This document shows, piece after piece, positions 23,850 through 33,139 of a stretch of DNA of 64,000 nucleotides. The stretch is from positions 1,062,254 through 1,126,253 of the forward strand of contig JALMQS010000722.1 of the NCBI GenBank assembly GCA_024734495.1, given 5' to 3'. The DNA is from Forficula auricularia (Eukaryota; Arthropoda; Insecta; Dermaptera; Forficulidae). The notes under the pieces are model-generated. The model saw only the letters and a program-made list of their open reading frames with translations. It made no database searches and was not told the DNA's origin. Numbering within the stretch: the first letter of the stretch is position 1; each line of letters opens with the position of its first letter. The position numbers and the translations under genes were made by a program.

Positions 23850-24766
23850 ACTTTATGTGTAATAGAGACCTGTGCCTAGGAGACCAAACATATTACTAAA
23901 TAATCTGGAAACTTGTATTAAAAAATACAAGTATATAAAAGAAACCGTTGCCTCAAATAAATATAAATAGGCACTCTTTTTAAATATTTATTTTTAATTT
24001 AATTTAAAAATAAAAGACAAATGCTTCTTTTTTTAATGCTAATAGATAGTTAATTTGGAAAGTGAAATTAAAAATAATTTACTACTGCAATTTATTAATT
24101 TTTGTTTTGGCCTGTGCTTTTTTTTTAATAAAATATCCATTAATTTTTCCTAGCAGTAAATATTCCTATATTTTCAGAAATATGTTTAATTATGATTAAT
24201 ATTGTTTTTACTTTACCGGGGTATGGTCAAGTATTGTAATTTTAATTAAACTTATAAAAAAATAAATAAAGATGATGCTACGGAATTTTCAAAAAGAAAT
24301 TTCATTAAATTTAATTGTAAAAATTCTAAAATAATATATTAGAAATATTATAAAAATAAAAAAATAAGTTAATCTATGTAATAAAAAATAATTATATTTT
24401 TACATGAAAGTCCCGCCAGAAATAGTATTACTATTACTACGATTTGAATAAAATTTTAATTTTTTAATTCAAATGATGCATTGACTAATTCTTCTCCACT
24501 AGCAATTTTCACTATAATTATAGAGGGAATTTAAAAAAATTAAACACAAACATAAAAGTAATTTTCTTGAAAGTTTATTATTTTTAAATTAATAAGGGAA
24601 ATAAATCAAGATCGTTTATTGGTCTTTTGGTTTTAAAAATGAGAACAATTTTTAAGGAACTTTCATATAAGAAATGGATAATTAAAAGCCCCACGACCAT
24701 GTCATCTGATACAGATGGAAAAATATTTTAAAAATAAGAAAATAGAAATATGTCTAAATATATTTA
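23850..24766. other. AT-rich stretch, no recognisable feature
   Basis: Very low GC with no termini, frame or structured repeat seen. Confidence 0.5.
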
Positions 24767-24768
24767 TA

Positions 24769-25173
24769 TGTTGCAGTAAAACCTCGTTTTTACTAGTTAA
24801 ACGTGTTTCACTGAATAACTTTGTGGCAACTAGAATTTACTGATGTTGGTTGAGTTTGGTCTAAAGGTCTAGAGTCTAGACTCTTCATTTTTGACCTTCC
24901 GCCTCATTTTGGGTGTTTATTTTCAAAAAATTTTAAACGAAACTGTCATAAATTAATATTTTTTCTTAAAAAATTACTATTTTTGACATTTTCGTTTAAA
25001 ATTTTTTGAAAATAATCAACCAAAATGAGGCGGACGGTCAAAAATGAAGATTTTAGACCTTTAGACCAAACTCAAACAACATCAGTAAATTCTGGCTACA
25101 AAAGGTATTCAGTGAAACGCGTTTTAACTAGTAAAAGCGCGTTTTTACTAAAAAACGGAATTTTACTGCAACA
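24769..25173. mobile_element. 405-bp foldback with CAGTAAAAC ends
   Basis: The left end TGTTGCAGTAAAACCTCG and its inverse on the right are flanked by TA on both sides. Arms of about 180 bp match, with a short AT-rich spacer near 24960. CAGTAAAACCTCGTTTTTAC is reminiscent of pogo/Tigger ends. Inside each arm is the module GGTTGAGTTTGGTCTAAAGG ... CATTTTTGACC ... CCTCATTTTGGG, also present at 10.9-11.2 kb. No transposase. Confidence 0.75.
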
Positions 25174-25359
25174 TATATTTACCTGAGAATAGTCTAATTT
25201 ACTTCAAGAAGGTATGTAGATTTATTATGTGTATTTCTCAAAATAAATAATCAAACAGGTGAGCTTGGGTTAAAATATTTAAGTGAAAAAAATACAAGTG
25301 AATAAAAAAAATTAAATCATGTCTTGTAAAGTTGAGGTGTAGGAAATATCCTTAAAATG

Positions 25360-25640
25360 TGGATAATCGTTTATCTTTGCTGTCCATTCACAGAGCCAAA
25401 ATCATGGCCCTGGACACACCGCGGTTCAATGAATTTCTTCCAACGAGAAACCTCGAATTGATAGAGTAAATCGATCTTTATTCGCTTCAAAGACCACAGA
25501 AACACGAGTTTTTTCTAGCCGGGTATGGCCGATAGATTTAATGCTATAATCTAAATTTATTAATATTTTGGTTTTTCGTCTCTAGGAATAAGCCAACTGC
25601 CCGAAGAGCATGTTTGGCGCTCAGGGGGCGAACCCTTCTG
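25360..25640 (+). other. Unique GC-richer stretch, possible terminal exon
   Basis: A pyrimidine-rich run, CTTTGCTGTCCATTCACAG (ending at about 25395), looks like a splice acceptor. An open frame follows at once and ends at a TAA, reading AKIMALDTPRFNEFLP then TRNLELIE. The peptide is too short to recognise. The region also has a near-palindromic ACCGCGGTT and AGACCACAGA (Runx-like). It may be a terminal exon, a regulatory patch or neither. Confidence 0.2.
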
Positions 25641-26144
25641 AAATATAAAACAAATATACCTACTAAAATCCAAGATTAAAATTGATTTTTTTCTTATTCA
25701 AGATTTAAAATCAATAATGTGGCGGAGCTTCCGTGAAATGTTGAAATTTTGAAAAATTCTATCTATTCGTTTCATTACGTTACATTTTTTCTATACGTTT
25801 CATTCATCATTCACGCACCGCCCAAACCGCTGGACTTAGAAATATGAAATTTGGAGTGTATATTCTTTTATGATTTATAAATGTGCTAAGAAGGGATTTT
25901 TTTGAAATTCGAACCCAAAATCTGTTTTCAGAGTTTTTCAAGATCTCTCTTAAACCGCAGAAAAGATATCGATATGATTTTAGTTTAGAAAGATCGGTGG
26001 GGTGGATGGGGCGTTGGACCAGGGGGTGGTGAGTCCGTCAAAGACAAGTTCAGACGAGTTTTAGTCGAAAAAAATTGTTCTCGCTGAGGAACTATTAAAA
26101 TAGAAATAATACAAAAAAAGAGAATTTTTAGACTAATCCATTTC

Positions 26145-26342
26145 TAAGAATTCTCAATATATAAAATCGAAAATAACTAAGAGTACTATAGAGAAAAAAA
26201 ACCCGAAGATTAAAATAAAATTTCAAAAAATGAAGGGTACTTTTTTGGACAGCATCCCCTGGTTGAAAAGTCACCAACCTCCACTGAGATATTTTAGAAT
26301 TCTCAATATATAAAATCGAAAATAACTAAGAGTACTATTGAC
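26145..26342 (+). repeat. Direct repeat pair of about 48 bp
   Basis: AGAATTCTCAATATATAAAA through AACTAAGAGTACTAT occurs at about 26147-26193 and again at about 26296-26339, almost without change. The unit between them includes a TTTTTTGGACAGCATCCCC phrase. Two such close and similar copies suggest a recent local duplication. Confidence 0.65.
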
Positions 26343-26689
26343 AAGTCATAGCTATAAGATAATTTTGAAACTTGTAGCTGCACGGTAAAGCATTTTTTTG
26401 CCTCAAGATTTGCATTTGTACTCCAACAAATTATTAATAATTCCTAATAGACTCTGTATTTAAATATATTTTTAACTATAATAGACTGAACTAAATTAAG
26501 AATAATTATTATTAAAATAGCAATAATAACAGGTGCAACTCAATACAATTTTAGTGAATAGATGGAATCCAATCTCTTTTTGTTGATCAAGTGTAAGAGT
26601 CATTTGTGGAATATAATACTCTATTATTTCCAATTTAAAGACCTCTCCTCTCCAGTTTCCAATTTAATTAGACATATATAGGAAGAACT

Positions 26690-26960
26690 TCTATGGGTTT
26701 ACATTCGTGCTGTTGCGATAGTCAAATAATTGGCTAAATGCAACAGAACTCATAAAAATCCTCACCTCGCCGATAATCTTGATTGACTTATTCATTCATT
26801 TCAGTATTGCCCTCGTGACTATTCACTAACGGGAAAAGGTTGAACTTAATTGAAATCATTCTCTTTATGGCGATATATCATCTTTGATAAAGATAAATAT
26901 TTATCTTTGCATTATTCAGGGCAAGGACAATAATTACAATGAGACTTTGGATATCCAATA
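26690..26960. promoter_or_regulatory. Unique stretch with clustered binding-site-like motifs (tentative)
   Basis: Composition is more even than its flanks and nothing repetitive is seen. It includes a perfect 20-bp palindrome (26889-26908) holding two inverted AGATAA GATA-type sites, with CTTTGAT (TCF-like) overlapping, plus several TAATTG/ATTA homeodomain-like words. Such words are common in AT-rich DNA, so this is only a candidate. Confidence 0.2.
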
Positions 26961-27149
26961 AATATTTCGATTCGATATATTCAAAACTAGAAGTTAGTAC
27001 TTTCGGGTACTTTTAAAGAGAGAGCTCACATCTAGTAAAAAGTCATTTTTTAGAAGATAAAAAATATTAGCAATAATGTTATATCACTCGTATCCATATT
27101 AAAATTCATAGGGAATATCATAGGATTAATCCTGGCTCACATTTCAAAT

Positions 27150-27950
27150 TTCTTTTTTTTTATTTTTATTCACAAAAAATAATCATACGCCACCCGCTCT
27201 ATATGTTCTTCTGCCGAAAGTGTAAAAATTAAGGAGAGATCCCCTCATCGCCCTATATGTCAAATCGTTTATTGTTTTTTGGGATATACCCAGGGCGATG
27301 AGGGACTCCACCGCTTTTATGCCACCACACTCCCTTCCACGAGAGTGTGATGGCCTCGACCCTGACCGAGCCCGCCCCGACGCCAAATCGCTCCGCAATA
27401 TTATCCACCAGACTGGAGTTGCCCCTATATTTTTCTATTTTGTTTCGGTGGGCAACACCCAGTCCTGCAAGCGCGGAGACGATCTGGACGTCCAAAACCC
27501 ACACCACCCCCGCCGCATCCTTTGCCACGATGTCTGGCTTTCTATTGCCCGCCGAGCTGGAGTACAAGTACTCCAACTCGACACGCATTCCCTTTTTGAT
27601 CAAATCGTCGGCCAGACATCGTACCACAGCGTCATGCCTCTTAACCCGCCCATCCGCGGTCCTATCACAACATTGGATGATGTGCGCCGTTGTCTCAGTT
27701 CGTCTGCACCCAGCCCGGCACATCGGGGGCCCCTCCGGCCGTCTTCCCCTGCTGGTTCTTACGGCTGAAGGAAGGGACCCCGATCTAAGCCTACAAAATT
27801 CTATAAATATGTTGTTCTTAATAACTCCTGGGCGCAGCATCCAATTAAAAGAGCTCTTTGCTCCCGCGCACATCTCCAAATCCCGGCCATCGACGCTACC
27901 GTATAGGTTCTCATAAAGTAGAGTAATGTAGAGTAAAGTAGAGTAAAAAT
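27150..27950 (-). mobile_element. R2-type non-LTR retrotransposon, 3' fragment
   Basis: A minus-strand 3' fragment of about 0.8 kb. It contains the C-terminal domain described at 27253-27915, a GC-richer 3' UTR of about 90 bp, a polyadenylation-like GTGAATAAAAATAAAAAA and a poly-A tail (T-rich on the plus strand at 27155-27165). The 5' junction is a short tandem repeat on the plus strand (TAGAGTAA(A/T)G units, about 27915-27945) abutting the coding sequence. No 28S rRNA sequence is visible on either side, so this copy is not in the usual R2 target. Confidence 0.82.
27253..27915 (-). pseudogene. R2-type ORF C-terminus: zinc knuckle and restriction-like endonuclease
   Basis: The frame is open from about 27915 to a stop at 27253. 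It starts with ENLYGSVDGRDLEM, which fits the stretch after the reverse transcriptase in R2-clade proteins. Counting from the Met at 27879: the knuckle CRAGCRRTETTAHIIQCC gives C-x3-C-x7-H-x4-C at residues 54, 58, 66 and 71; the endonuclease motif KPDIVAKDAAGVVWVLD gives PD-x13-D at residues 115-130; a HRNKIEKY lysine/tyrosine motif follows at 144-151. These are the hallmarks of R2-superfamily enzymes, whose endonuclease nicks the target and primes reverse transcription. The whole RT and N-terminal DNA-binding region are missing (5' truncation). Overlapping plus-strand frames are shadows. R2 versus R8/R9/NeSL relatives cannot be separated from this part alone. Confidence 0.85.
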
Positions 27951-27998
27951 AGCCGCAATCTGATGGCTATTTGAAATCAGCCCTTTATGTAATGGCAC

Positions 27999-28159
27999 TC
28001 AAAATTAAAATAATATATAGAAATTTACTCGTCATCCTCTAACTCAATAATTCTATGCGAGTTATTTCGAATCTAAAACTAGAGTTGGCATCCAGTAGAG
28101 TTTGTTCGATGCTAGACATAATCATCTAATTTCAATAGTTTTTAAGGAATTTGGTGTTG
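27999..28159. other. AT-rich, nothing seen
   Basis: Short AT-rich interval between the R2-type fragment and the next foldback. Confidence 0.5.
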
Positions 28160-28392
28160 GTACTTGGTGAAACATTTTTAAAATTATTGGATAAAAAATA
28201 CTTGGTAGGTTTCACATTAAGATATAAAAAATAAAACGAATTTATTTTTGGTGTTACTTTCTGTTTCTCCTGAAGATGGGTTAGTCACCCGAAATATACT
28301 ATATATATCGAGATTTAAAATTCTCCAAAAATAAATTCGTTTTATTTTTTACATCTTAATGTGAAACCTACCAAGTATTTTTTATCCAATAA
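28155..28392. mobile_element. Family B foldback with HHR-like core in the loop
   Basis: Arms of about 70 bp (TTATTGGATAAAAAATACTT, GGTAGGTTTCACATTAAGAT and their inverses, about 28184-28252 and 28322-28392) flank a central region with one HHR-like core. A head GTTGGTACTTGGTGAAACAT just left of the palindrome recurs as TATAGGTTCTTGGTGAAACA at 35345 and, more divergently, near 58995. The three copies therefore share one layout: head, arm, HHR-like loop, inverted arm. Confidence 0.75.
28266..28313 (+). ncRNA. HHR-like core, best-formed copy
   Basis: Stem I TCTC (28266-28269) pairs with GAGA (28310-28313). Between them: CTGAAGA (28270-28276; position 7 of the hammerhead core is variable), extra T (28277), helix II GGGT/ACCC with loop TAGTC, GAAA (28291-28294), stem III ATATA/TATAT with loop CTATA, and C at the cleavage position (28309). 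All three helices form, which is the strongest case in the window. The extra T before helix II is the only departure from the textbook core. Confidence 0.6.
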
Positions 28393-28394
28393 CA

Positions 28395-29600
28395 TCTAAT
28401 TTCATATTGATACCTATAATATGTAAGCTGTATATAAAAACTTTGGTAATTACTATAAGATATACCATAAATAAGTGTGAGCCTGACTTGGGGGATTAGG
28501 TTTCGGTAGAAGAGAGGTCACATAGGCAACTTTATAGTTTCATAGCTTGAGGAAACAAAATATAAATTACCAGATCAATCCTTATGATTAGGGAAATTTG
28601 TTTCGAATATAAAAAAGTCGATCAAGTGCACTAAAATTTTCAAAACTGAAGTTGATCGATTTGGCTTGGTGTTTGGCCCTAATTAAATAAATGTCTCATG
28701 TTCACCTGAACAAAGTAAAGCTGACGAAAGCATGAGACACACCACTTCATCTCAAATAATAAGGACGTTCTTCACAAATAATCAGTGCTTTACATTTTAA
28801 ATTCCCCCCTGTCGCTTATAAAGGTGTGTGCCGCTGATTTGCTTTGATAATGCATACCTACTTGTACTGAATAACTATGGTATCGTAAATATATTCTAAA
28901 TAAGTATATTACTTTCTCTTCTTGCTTTCCTTATTTTCAGATAATTATCATATTATAAACTTTTATTTCGGTGAAGCACCATTACCTAAATAAAGCAAAT
29001 AAGCTGAAATTGAAAAGAAAGTGATAAAATTTTAAGTTATTAATAAGAATACGAGTAATATTACTTTAAATTTTATAACTAATAGCGAATTCCTTTCCGA
29101 ATCCTCTAAAAATTCTTATCTACATTCTTACACAAATTAACTAAAAATCATATTATCCACACTATTCCTCAAATTAGAAAATAATCTTAACTTTATTTGG
29201 CAATTTGTTTTTCCTCGTAAATTCAAATAACTGGGATTCCCTTTCTACTTCTATTTTTTATGAATTCTAAAGATTTCAAGTGTCGACTCCGCCTGATCAT
29301 AGAAAGTACCGGGAGAATCTCTGGCAGACCTGTCCACGGGTCAAAAAGTCGCATGAGGGGGCAGCTCGATTCTTTTTTTCCCGGTAGCTAGGGACTCAGC
29401 AAATAACTTCTACTCCGATCCAATATTTAAGTATCCTTAAATTGCTATCAGCCACTTTATTACCTCTAGTAAACAATTTATCCAATTAAATTTGAACAAT
29501 TTTGTACTGTATCATTGGAGGATTAAGTGAAAACTTTTTTAAGTTTCAGTTCGCTTTCTCATAAATTTGATGATTCGGAAATTTTTATCAGCAAACAGAT
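28395..29600. other. Mostly AT-rich, no recognised gene
   Basis: No termini or frames recognised. A GC-richer patch near 29280-29400 shows no motif I can name. Confidence 0.5.
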
Positions 29601-29651
29601 ATGTATTAATGAGAATTAAGGACAAGTATTTTGTGTGATTTTTTTATTTTT

Positions 29652-29687
29652 CACCAACGTTTCGTCGACTTTGCCGACTTCTTTAAG
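29652..29687 (-). ncRNA. HHR-like core, degraded (left arm)
   Basis: Minus strand: CTTAAAGA in place of CTGANGA, then A, helix II GTCGGC/GTCGAC with loop AAA, GAAA, C-GTTG-G, T, G. Helix II is intact but the core is mutated and the cleavage-site base is G, so activity is not expected. Confidence 0.4.
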
Positions 29688-29944
29688 GTTTCTACAAAGA
29701 CGAGAACATTATTAATAACAAACTGCAGAAGTACATTATCACTTCAGACTAAACATATATTAATTTTTTTTCTTTTTTTTTTTGAATTTCTGATGGTCAT
29801 TAATAACAGGAGATAAGAAAAATAATGTATTTTTGTAACTATTTGGTAGGTAAAAATGTTTGATATATGCTTGGTCTGAAGTGATAATTTACTCCTGCAG
29901 TTTGTTATTAACTTATTAAAAATGTTATCGTCTTTGAAGAAACC

Positions 29945-29979
29945 CCGAAGAAGTCGGCAAAGTCGACGAAACGTTGGTG
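29945..29979 (+). ncRNA. HHR-like core (right arm)
   Basis: CCGAAGA (one change from CTGANGA), extra A, helix II GTCGGC/GTCGAC with loop AAA (six pairs, one wobble), GAAA (29968-29971), C-GTTG-G, then TG. A G at the cleavage position and a weak stem I predict little or no cleavage. Confidence 0.42.
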
Positions 29980-30113
29980 AAAAATAAAAAAAACTCACAA
30001 AAACTTGTCCTTAATTCCCATTAAAAAACTCTAAATCGAATTTTTTTGTCTAAATTCAAAGTTATATGTAGAAACACCACCTTTCGTGTTTGGTAAATGT
30101 TTTGAGTTTACTT

Positions 30114-30210
30114 TGTCTAAAGTGACCAGACGTCTCACATTTGGGTTTCTTGTCCCACATCGAAAATGTCCCCCCCCCCACAAAGTGTCCCACATTGGAC
30201 ATTCTTTTGT
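30114..30210. repeat. Possible hAT terminal remnant
   Basis: AAGTGACCAGACGTCTCACA and later TGTCCCACATTGGACATT resemble the GTGACCAGACGTCCC type of hAT terminus. A run of C lies between them. No second end or target duplication was found. Confidence 0.3.
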
Positions 30211-30329
30211 CTTGTGGATTAAAAAAATTTATATTTATTAATTATTTGTATTTTTATAGTCTCTGAACGAGACCCCATGTATTTTTTATAAAAGCATCAT
30301 GTGCTAAATTTCAATCTAAATGTATACTA

Positions 30330-30565
30330 TAATTTGTGACTTTGATTGAAACCAAGGGTTCCGTAGTCTTTACCTGATGATCCTTTGAAGACACGATTGG
30401 TGCGAGACCAATCCAATACTCCATCTGCTTCGCATTGGATAAAGTAAAAATGGGGAAATGGCTTGCGCCTTTTTTTAATCATACCCTTAACTGAACTTCC
30501 AATTAAATTGTCTATATATCAGGGGCTCCCATTATACGAGATGTAACCATTAAATGACCGGGCTG
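30330..30565. repeat. Dispersed repeat, copy 2
   Basis: Second copy of the repeat at 5575-5830, in the same orientation and colinear throughout, with substitutions and a few indels. It is in both cases preceded by AATTTGTGACTTTG. Confidence 0.65.
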
Positions 30566-30569
30566 TGCT

Positions 30570-31850
30570 TAGAAACATTGAAGGCTATATTGCAAGTGAA
30601 ATGCAATTTCTCCAATACTTGTGAGGAATTTTGTAACAATATATCACAAAATGATGAATTATTGAAAAAAGTTCATATTTCATCGGAAAAGTACGAGTGA
30701 TTATATCTTTATTTGTTATGTTGTTTTAATTTTATATATGACTCTTTTATTCCATTATGGTTTACAATATATGATAATAAAATAATTATATATGTACATA
30801 CAGATTTATGTCCCAAATTCAATTGTAAAACCATCTCGTCATTTTAACTTTGTCTAAATCGTATTCAATTTATATTTTGTCAATTGTATAGCGTAATTTT
30901 TTATTTTAATTCAGGAACATGTAACTTCCTTTTATCCAAATTTGTATCTAGGTATATTTGACTATTTCAAAAAGGTTAAGCAAGTCTCGAGGTATTTAAT
31001 ACCTTTCTTTATCTTTGTAAGTCCAACTTTCCGGTTTTTGAATAATCAATCGAGGATTTTATTATTCTAATTAGAATTTTCAATTAATTTATTGGGATTA
31101 ACAAACTCTGATTTAGCCTATTCAATTTTGTATAATCTACATCACCATCATAAAAAAATACTAATTATATCTCAATTTGTTGAATGAAAGTTCTTAAAGT
31201 AAATTTATTGCTTCCTTTGAACTTGCAATGTGATTCTATCTTTGAGGTCAAAAAGGTATTTTAAAGATGTTTAATTCAATTCATTACCAGAAGGTGGTTT
31301 TAGAACTAGAAGTTGAAAGGAAACTCCTGATCTAGCTAAAGATAGCAGCGAATATGTTAATTCACGAAATACTTTGAAACCAATTGATTTATGTTTGCTG
31401 AAAATTTACTTTCAACGACAAACGTGATTAGAGAAAAAATATTAATTATTCAAAAGAAAGTATCTAGTTATTATTTTAAAAATAATTTAAAAAAGTTCTA
31501 GGTGTCTATATTTTCATTGAATGTATTAATTAAGATGAGAATCTATAATTGAGACCTTCTAAACTCATTAAACTTTAACTCACCAAAAATGTGTAACTAA
31601 TTATTTTGATGAAATTAAAATTTCTTAATTTTTAAAGCTATTATTAATTTATTATTTAATTATTTTTAATTTATATTATTTATTTAATTAATTATTTTTT
31701 TTATTTTTATTCAGATTTTTCTGGTAGTGTTAGAAAAGGTAAAATTAATTAATTAAAATTTTCTAACATTCCTAAAGAACAAAAACAAAAAAAACAAGTA
31801 TTCATTAGATAAATTAACTTTTAAACAGTTAGTTTTAATTTTTTCTTAAA
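30570..31850. other. AT-rich stretch, no recognisable feature
   Basis: Contains TTAATTAATT-type runs near 31640-31760; nothing coding or repetitive recognised. Confidence 0.5.
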
Positions 31851-31960
31851 ACTAATTTGAGCCGCGAAAGTTAAATAATGTAATCAATAATTTCTTATGT
31901 TAATTCTACATATTTAGAAAATTATTTTATTATTTTTTGAAAAGGAAAAAAATAAATTGA

Positions 31961-32031
31961 GCACCCGACGGGATTCGAACGCGTTCTCTCCTCTTTAGCC
32001 GAAGATCGCCTTTACCAACTAGGCCACGGAT
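31961..32031 (-). tRNA. tRNA-like block (pseudo-tRNA or SINE head)
   Basis: Minus strand: CGTGGCCTAGTTGGTAAAGG (A-box region), TCTTCGGCTAAAGA as an anticodon-arm-like hairpin, and GTTCGAATCCCG (perfect B-box core). The loop CGGCTAA would place GCT as anticodon, and the long stretch before the B box recalls a serine-type variable arm. The acceptor stem is poor, so I do not call a working tRNA. Confidence 0.45.
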
Positions 32032-32108
32032 ATTCCCGCCAGGAAAAACTCTTTAGATTGAATGTCATTTTTCCTTTATCAATCTAAAGAGCTTTCTTGG
32101 CGGGAAAA

Positions 32109-32178
32109 TCCGTGGCCTGGTTGGTAAAGGAGATCTTCGGCTAAAAGAGAAAGACACTTGTTCGAATCCCGTCGGGTC
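32109..32178 (+). tRNA. tRNA-like block, inverted partner
   Basis: CGTGGCCTGGTTGGTAAAGG, ATCTTCGGCTAAAAGA and TTGTTCGAATCCCGTCGGG repeat the layout of 31961-32031 on the other strand, with about half a dozen differences. The same A-box-like and B-box-like elements and the same GCT-like loop are present. Both copies read outward from the centre of the palindrome. Confidence 0.45.
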
Positions 32179-32284
32179 CTCAATTCATTTTTCCTTTTCA
32201 AAAATAATAAAATAATTTTCTAAATATGTATGTAGAATTAACATACGAAATTATTGATTACATTAACTTTCGCTGCTCAAATTG

Positions 32285-32866
32285 CTTGAAGTATTCATTA
32301 ATAAATATACTTAATATAAAAATCAATTTTATTAAACTGAAGTTTTATTCATGAGTTAATGTAAATTTATTTAACTTTAAATTCTCAGTAGAATAAAATA
32401 TTATGTATGCTAGAAAATTTTTCCAAAATTACTACTGATATAATGTAATTCATAAAAAAAGTTTCTATGGAAAAGATCTTTAGTAAAGGACGTTTGCTTT
32501 TGTTGATATCAGAAAGGGAAATTAAGACATCGTTGGTTTGGTTGAGCTTCATCGGTAAACACAGCTTCATGGTCTACTAATCTCATATAATACCATTTTT
32601 AAGTGGCTGTTTTATTCTATTTTGTTATCTGAGTCAGAGGAAAAGTCAGCACTTGCATTAAATAGCCCTACTAATTAAATAATCAGTGAATTTGAATGAA
32701 AAGATGAGAACAATAGAAATAAATAAACTCGAAAAGTACTGGCGTGTAAATGATTTACAGGTAAAGGTAAGATATGTTGATAATTATCAATTTATTTACG
32801 GAATAAAATCTTATCATTCTTTATATATAACGTAAAATATTTCGATTAAGAAATTATATTTGGTGT
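32285..32866. other. AT-rich stretch, no recognisable feature
   Basis: The minus frame at 32385-32570 has no recognised domain. Confidence 0.5.
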
Positions 32867-33133
32867 ACTTGTTTTCAATGGAATCGGATTAGCCGAGGAA
32901 TCGGATTAGCCGAGAGCTTAAGACATTAGCCTTCTAAGCAGGAGTCCCGGGTTCGAGTCCGAGTCCCTGCATTGATATTTGACCGGCTATAATCTGATTC
33001 CTAGTCACCAATCCGTCTGGCAAGCGTGGTGACTTAATGCCAACCCCCTTCCATTTGATGGAAGAGGCCTATATTCAGCAGTGGATTGTCGCTATCGACA
33101 GGCTGATGATGATGATGATGACTTGTTTTCAAT
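32867..33133 (+). mobile_element. tRNA-derived SINE with 13-bp target duplication
   Basis: The SINE body is 32880-33120. It is flanked by a perfect 13-bp direct repeat, ACTTGTTTTCAAT (32867-32879 and 33121-33133). The head is tRNA-like: TTAGCCGAGAGCTTAAGACA (A box), CTTCTAA as anticodon loop (TCT, arginine-like), GGTTCGAGTCC (B box, 32950-32960). The tail AGAGGCCTATATTCAGCAGT then GGCTGATGATGATGATGATG is of the RTE-tail kind seen in insect SINEs, implying mobilisation by an RTE-type LINE. The first 17 bp (GGAATCGGATTAGCCGA) are duplicated in tandem (32880-32896 and 32897-32913). The perfect target duplication indicates a recent insertion. Confidence 0.92.
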
Positions 33134-33139
33134 AATTAA

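Larger units (their letters stand above)
29605..30030. mobile_element. Family C foldback with HHR-like core in both arms
   Basis: Outer ends GAATTAAGGACAAGT and inverse bracket arms of about 150-170 bp. Each arm holds ACCAACGTTTCGTCGACTTT or its inverse, then TTATTAATAACAAACTGCAG or its inverse. The spacer near 29760-29860 is AT-rich. The single-core relative at 62516-62682 shares the GACGAAACGTTGG and ACTTGTCCTT phrases. No protein. Confidence 0.75.
31854..32283. mobile_element. 430-bp palindrome with tRNA-like sequence in each arm
   Basis: The outer ends AATTTGAGC (31854) and GCTCAAATT (32275-32283) bracket arms of about 205 bp that match nearly throughout and close near 32070 with TCTTTAGATTGA / TCAATCTAAAGA. 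Each arm carries a tRNA-like block (31961-32031 minus, 32109-32178 plus). No frame is present. It may be a foldback element that captured a tRNA, or two tRNA-derived SINEs fused head to head. Arm differences are few, suggesting fairly recent formation or ongoing arm homogenisation. Confidence 0.75.

Noticed and set aside
27298..27916. Plus-strand frames of 156 and 189 codons
   Set aside because: They are antisense shadows of the R2-type coding region, whose zinc knuckle and PD-D motif fix the minus strand as the coding one.
28155..28392. Full Penelope-like element
   Set aside because: Hammerhead-like cores made me look for Penelope RT and GIY-YIG coding. None is present near any copy, so the link to Penelope elements is not claimed.
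29631..29998. Frames of 61 and 84 codons sharing similar peptides
   Set aside because: They are translations of the two inverted arms of the family C foldback, including the HHR-like core, and not proteins.
31961..32178. Two functional tRNA genes
   Set aside because: A and B boxes are good but the acceptor stems do not pair well, and the copies lie inside a mobile palindrome. I call them tRNA-like only.
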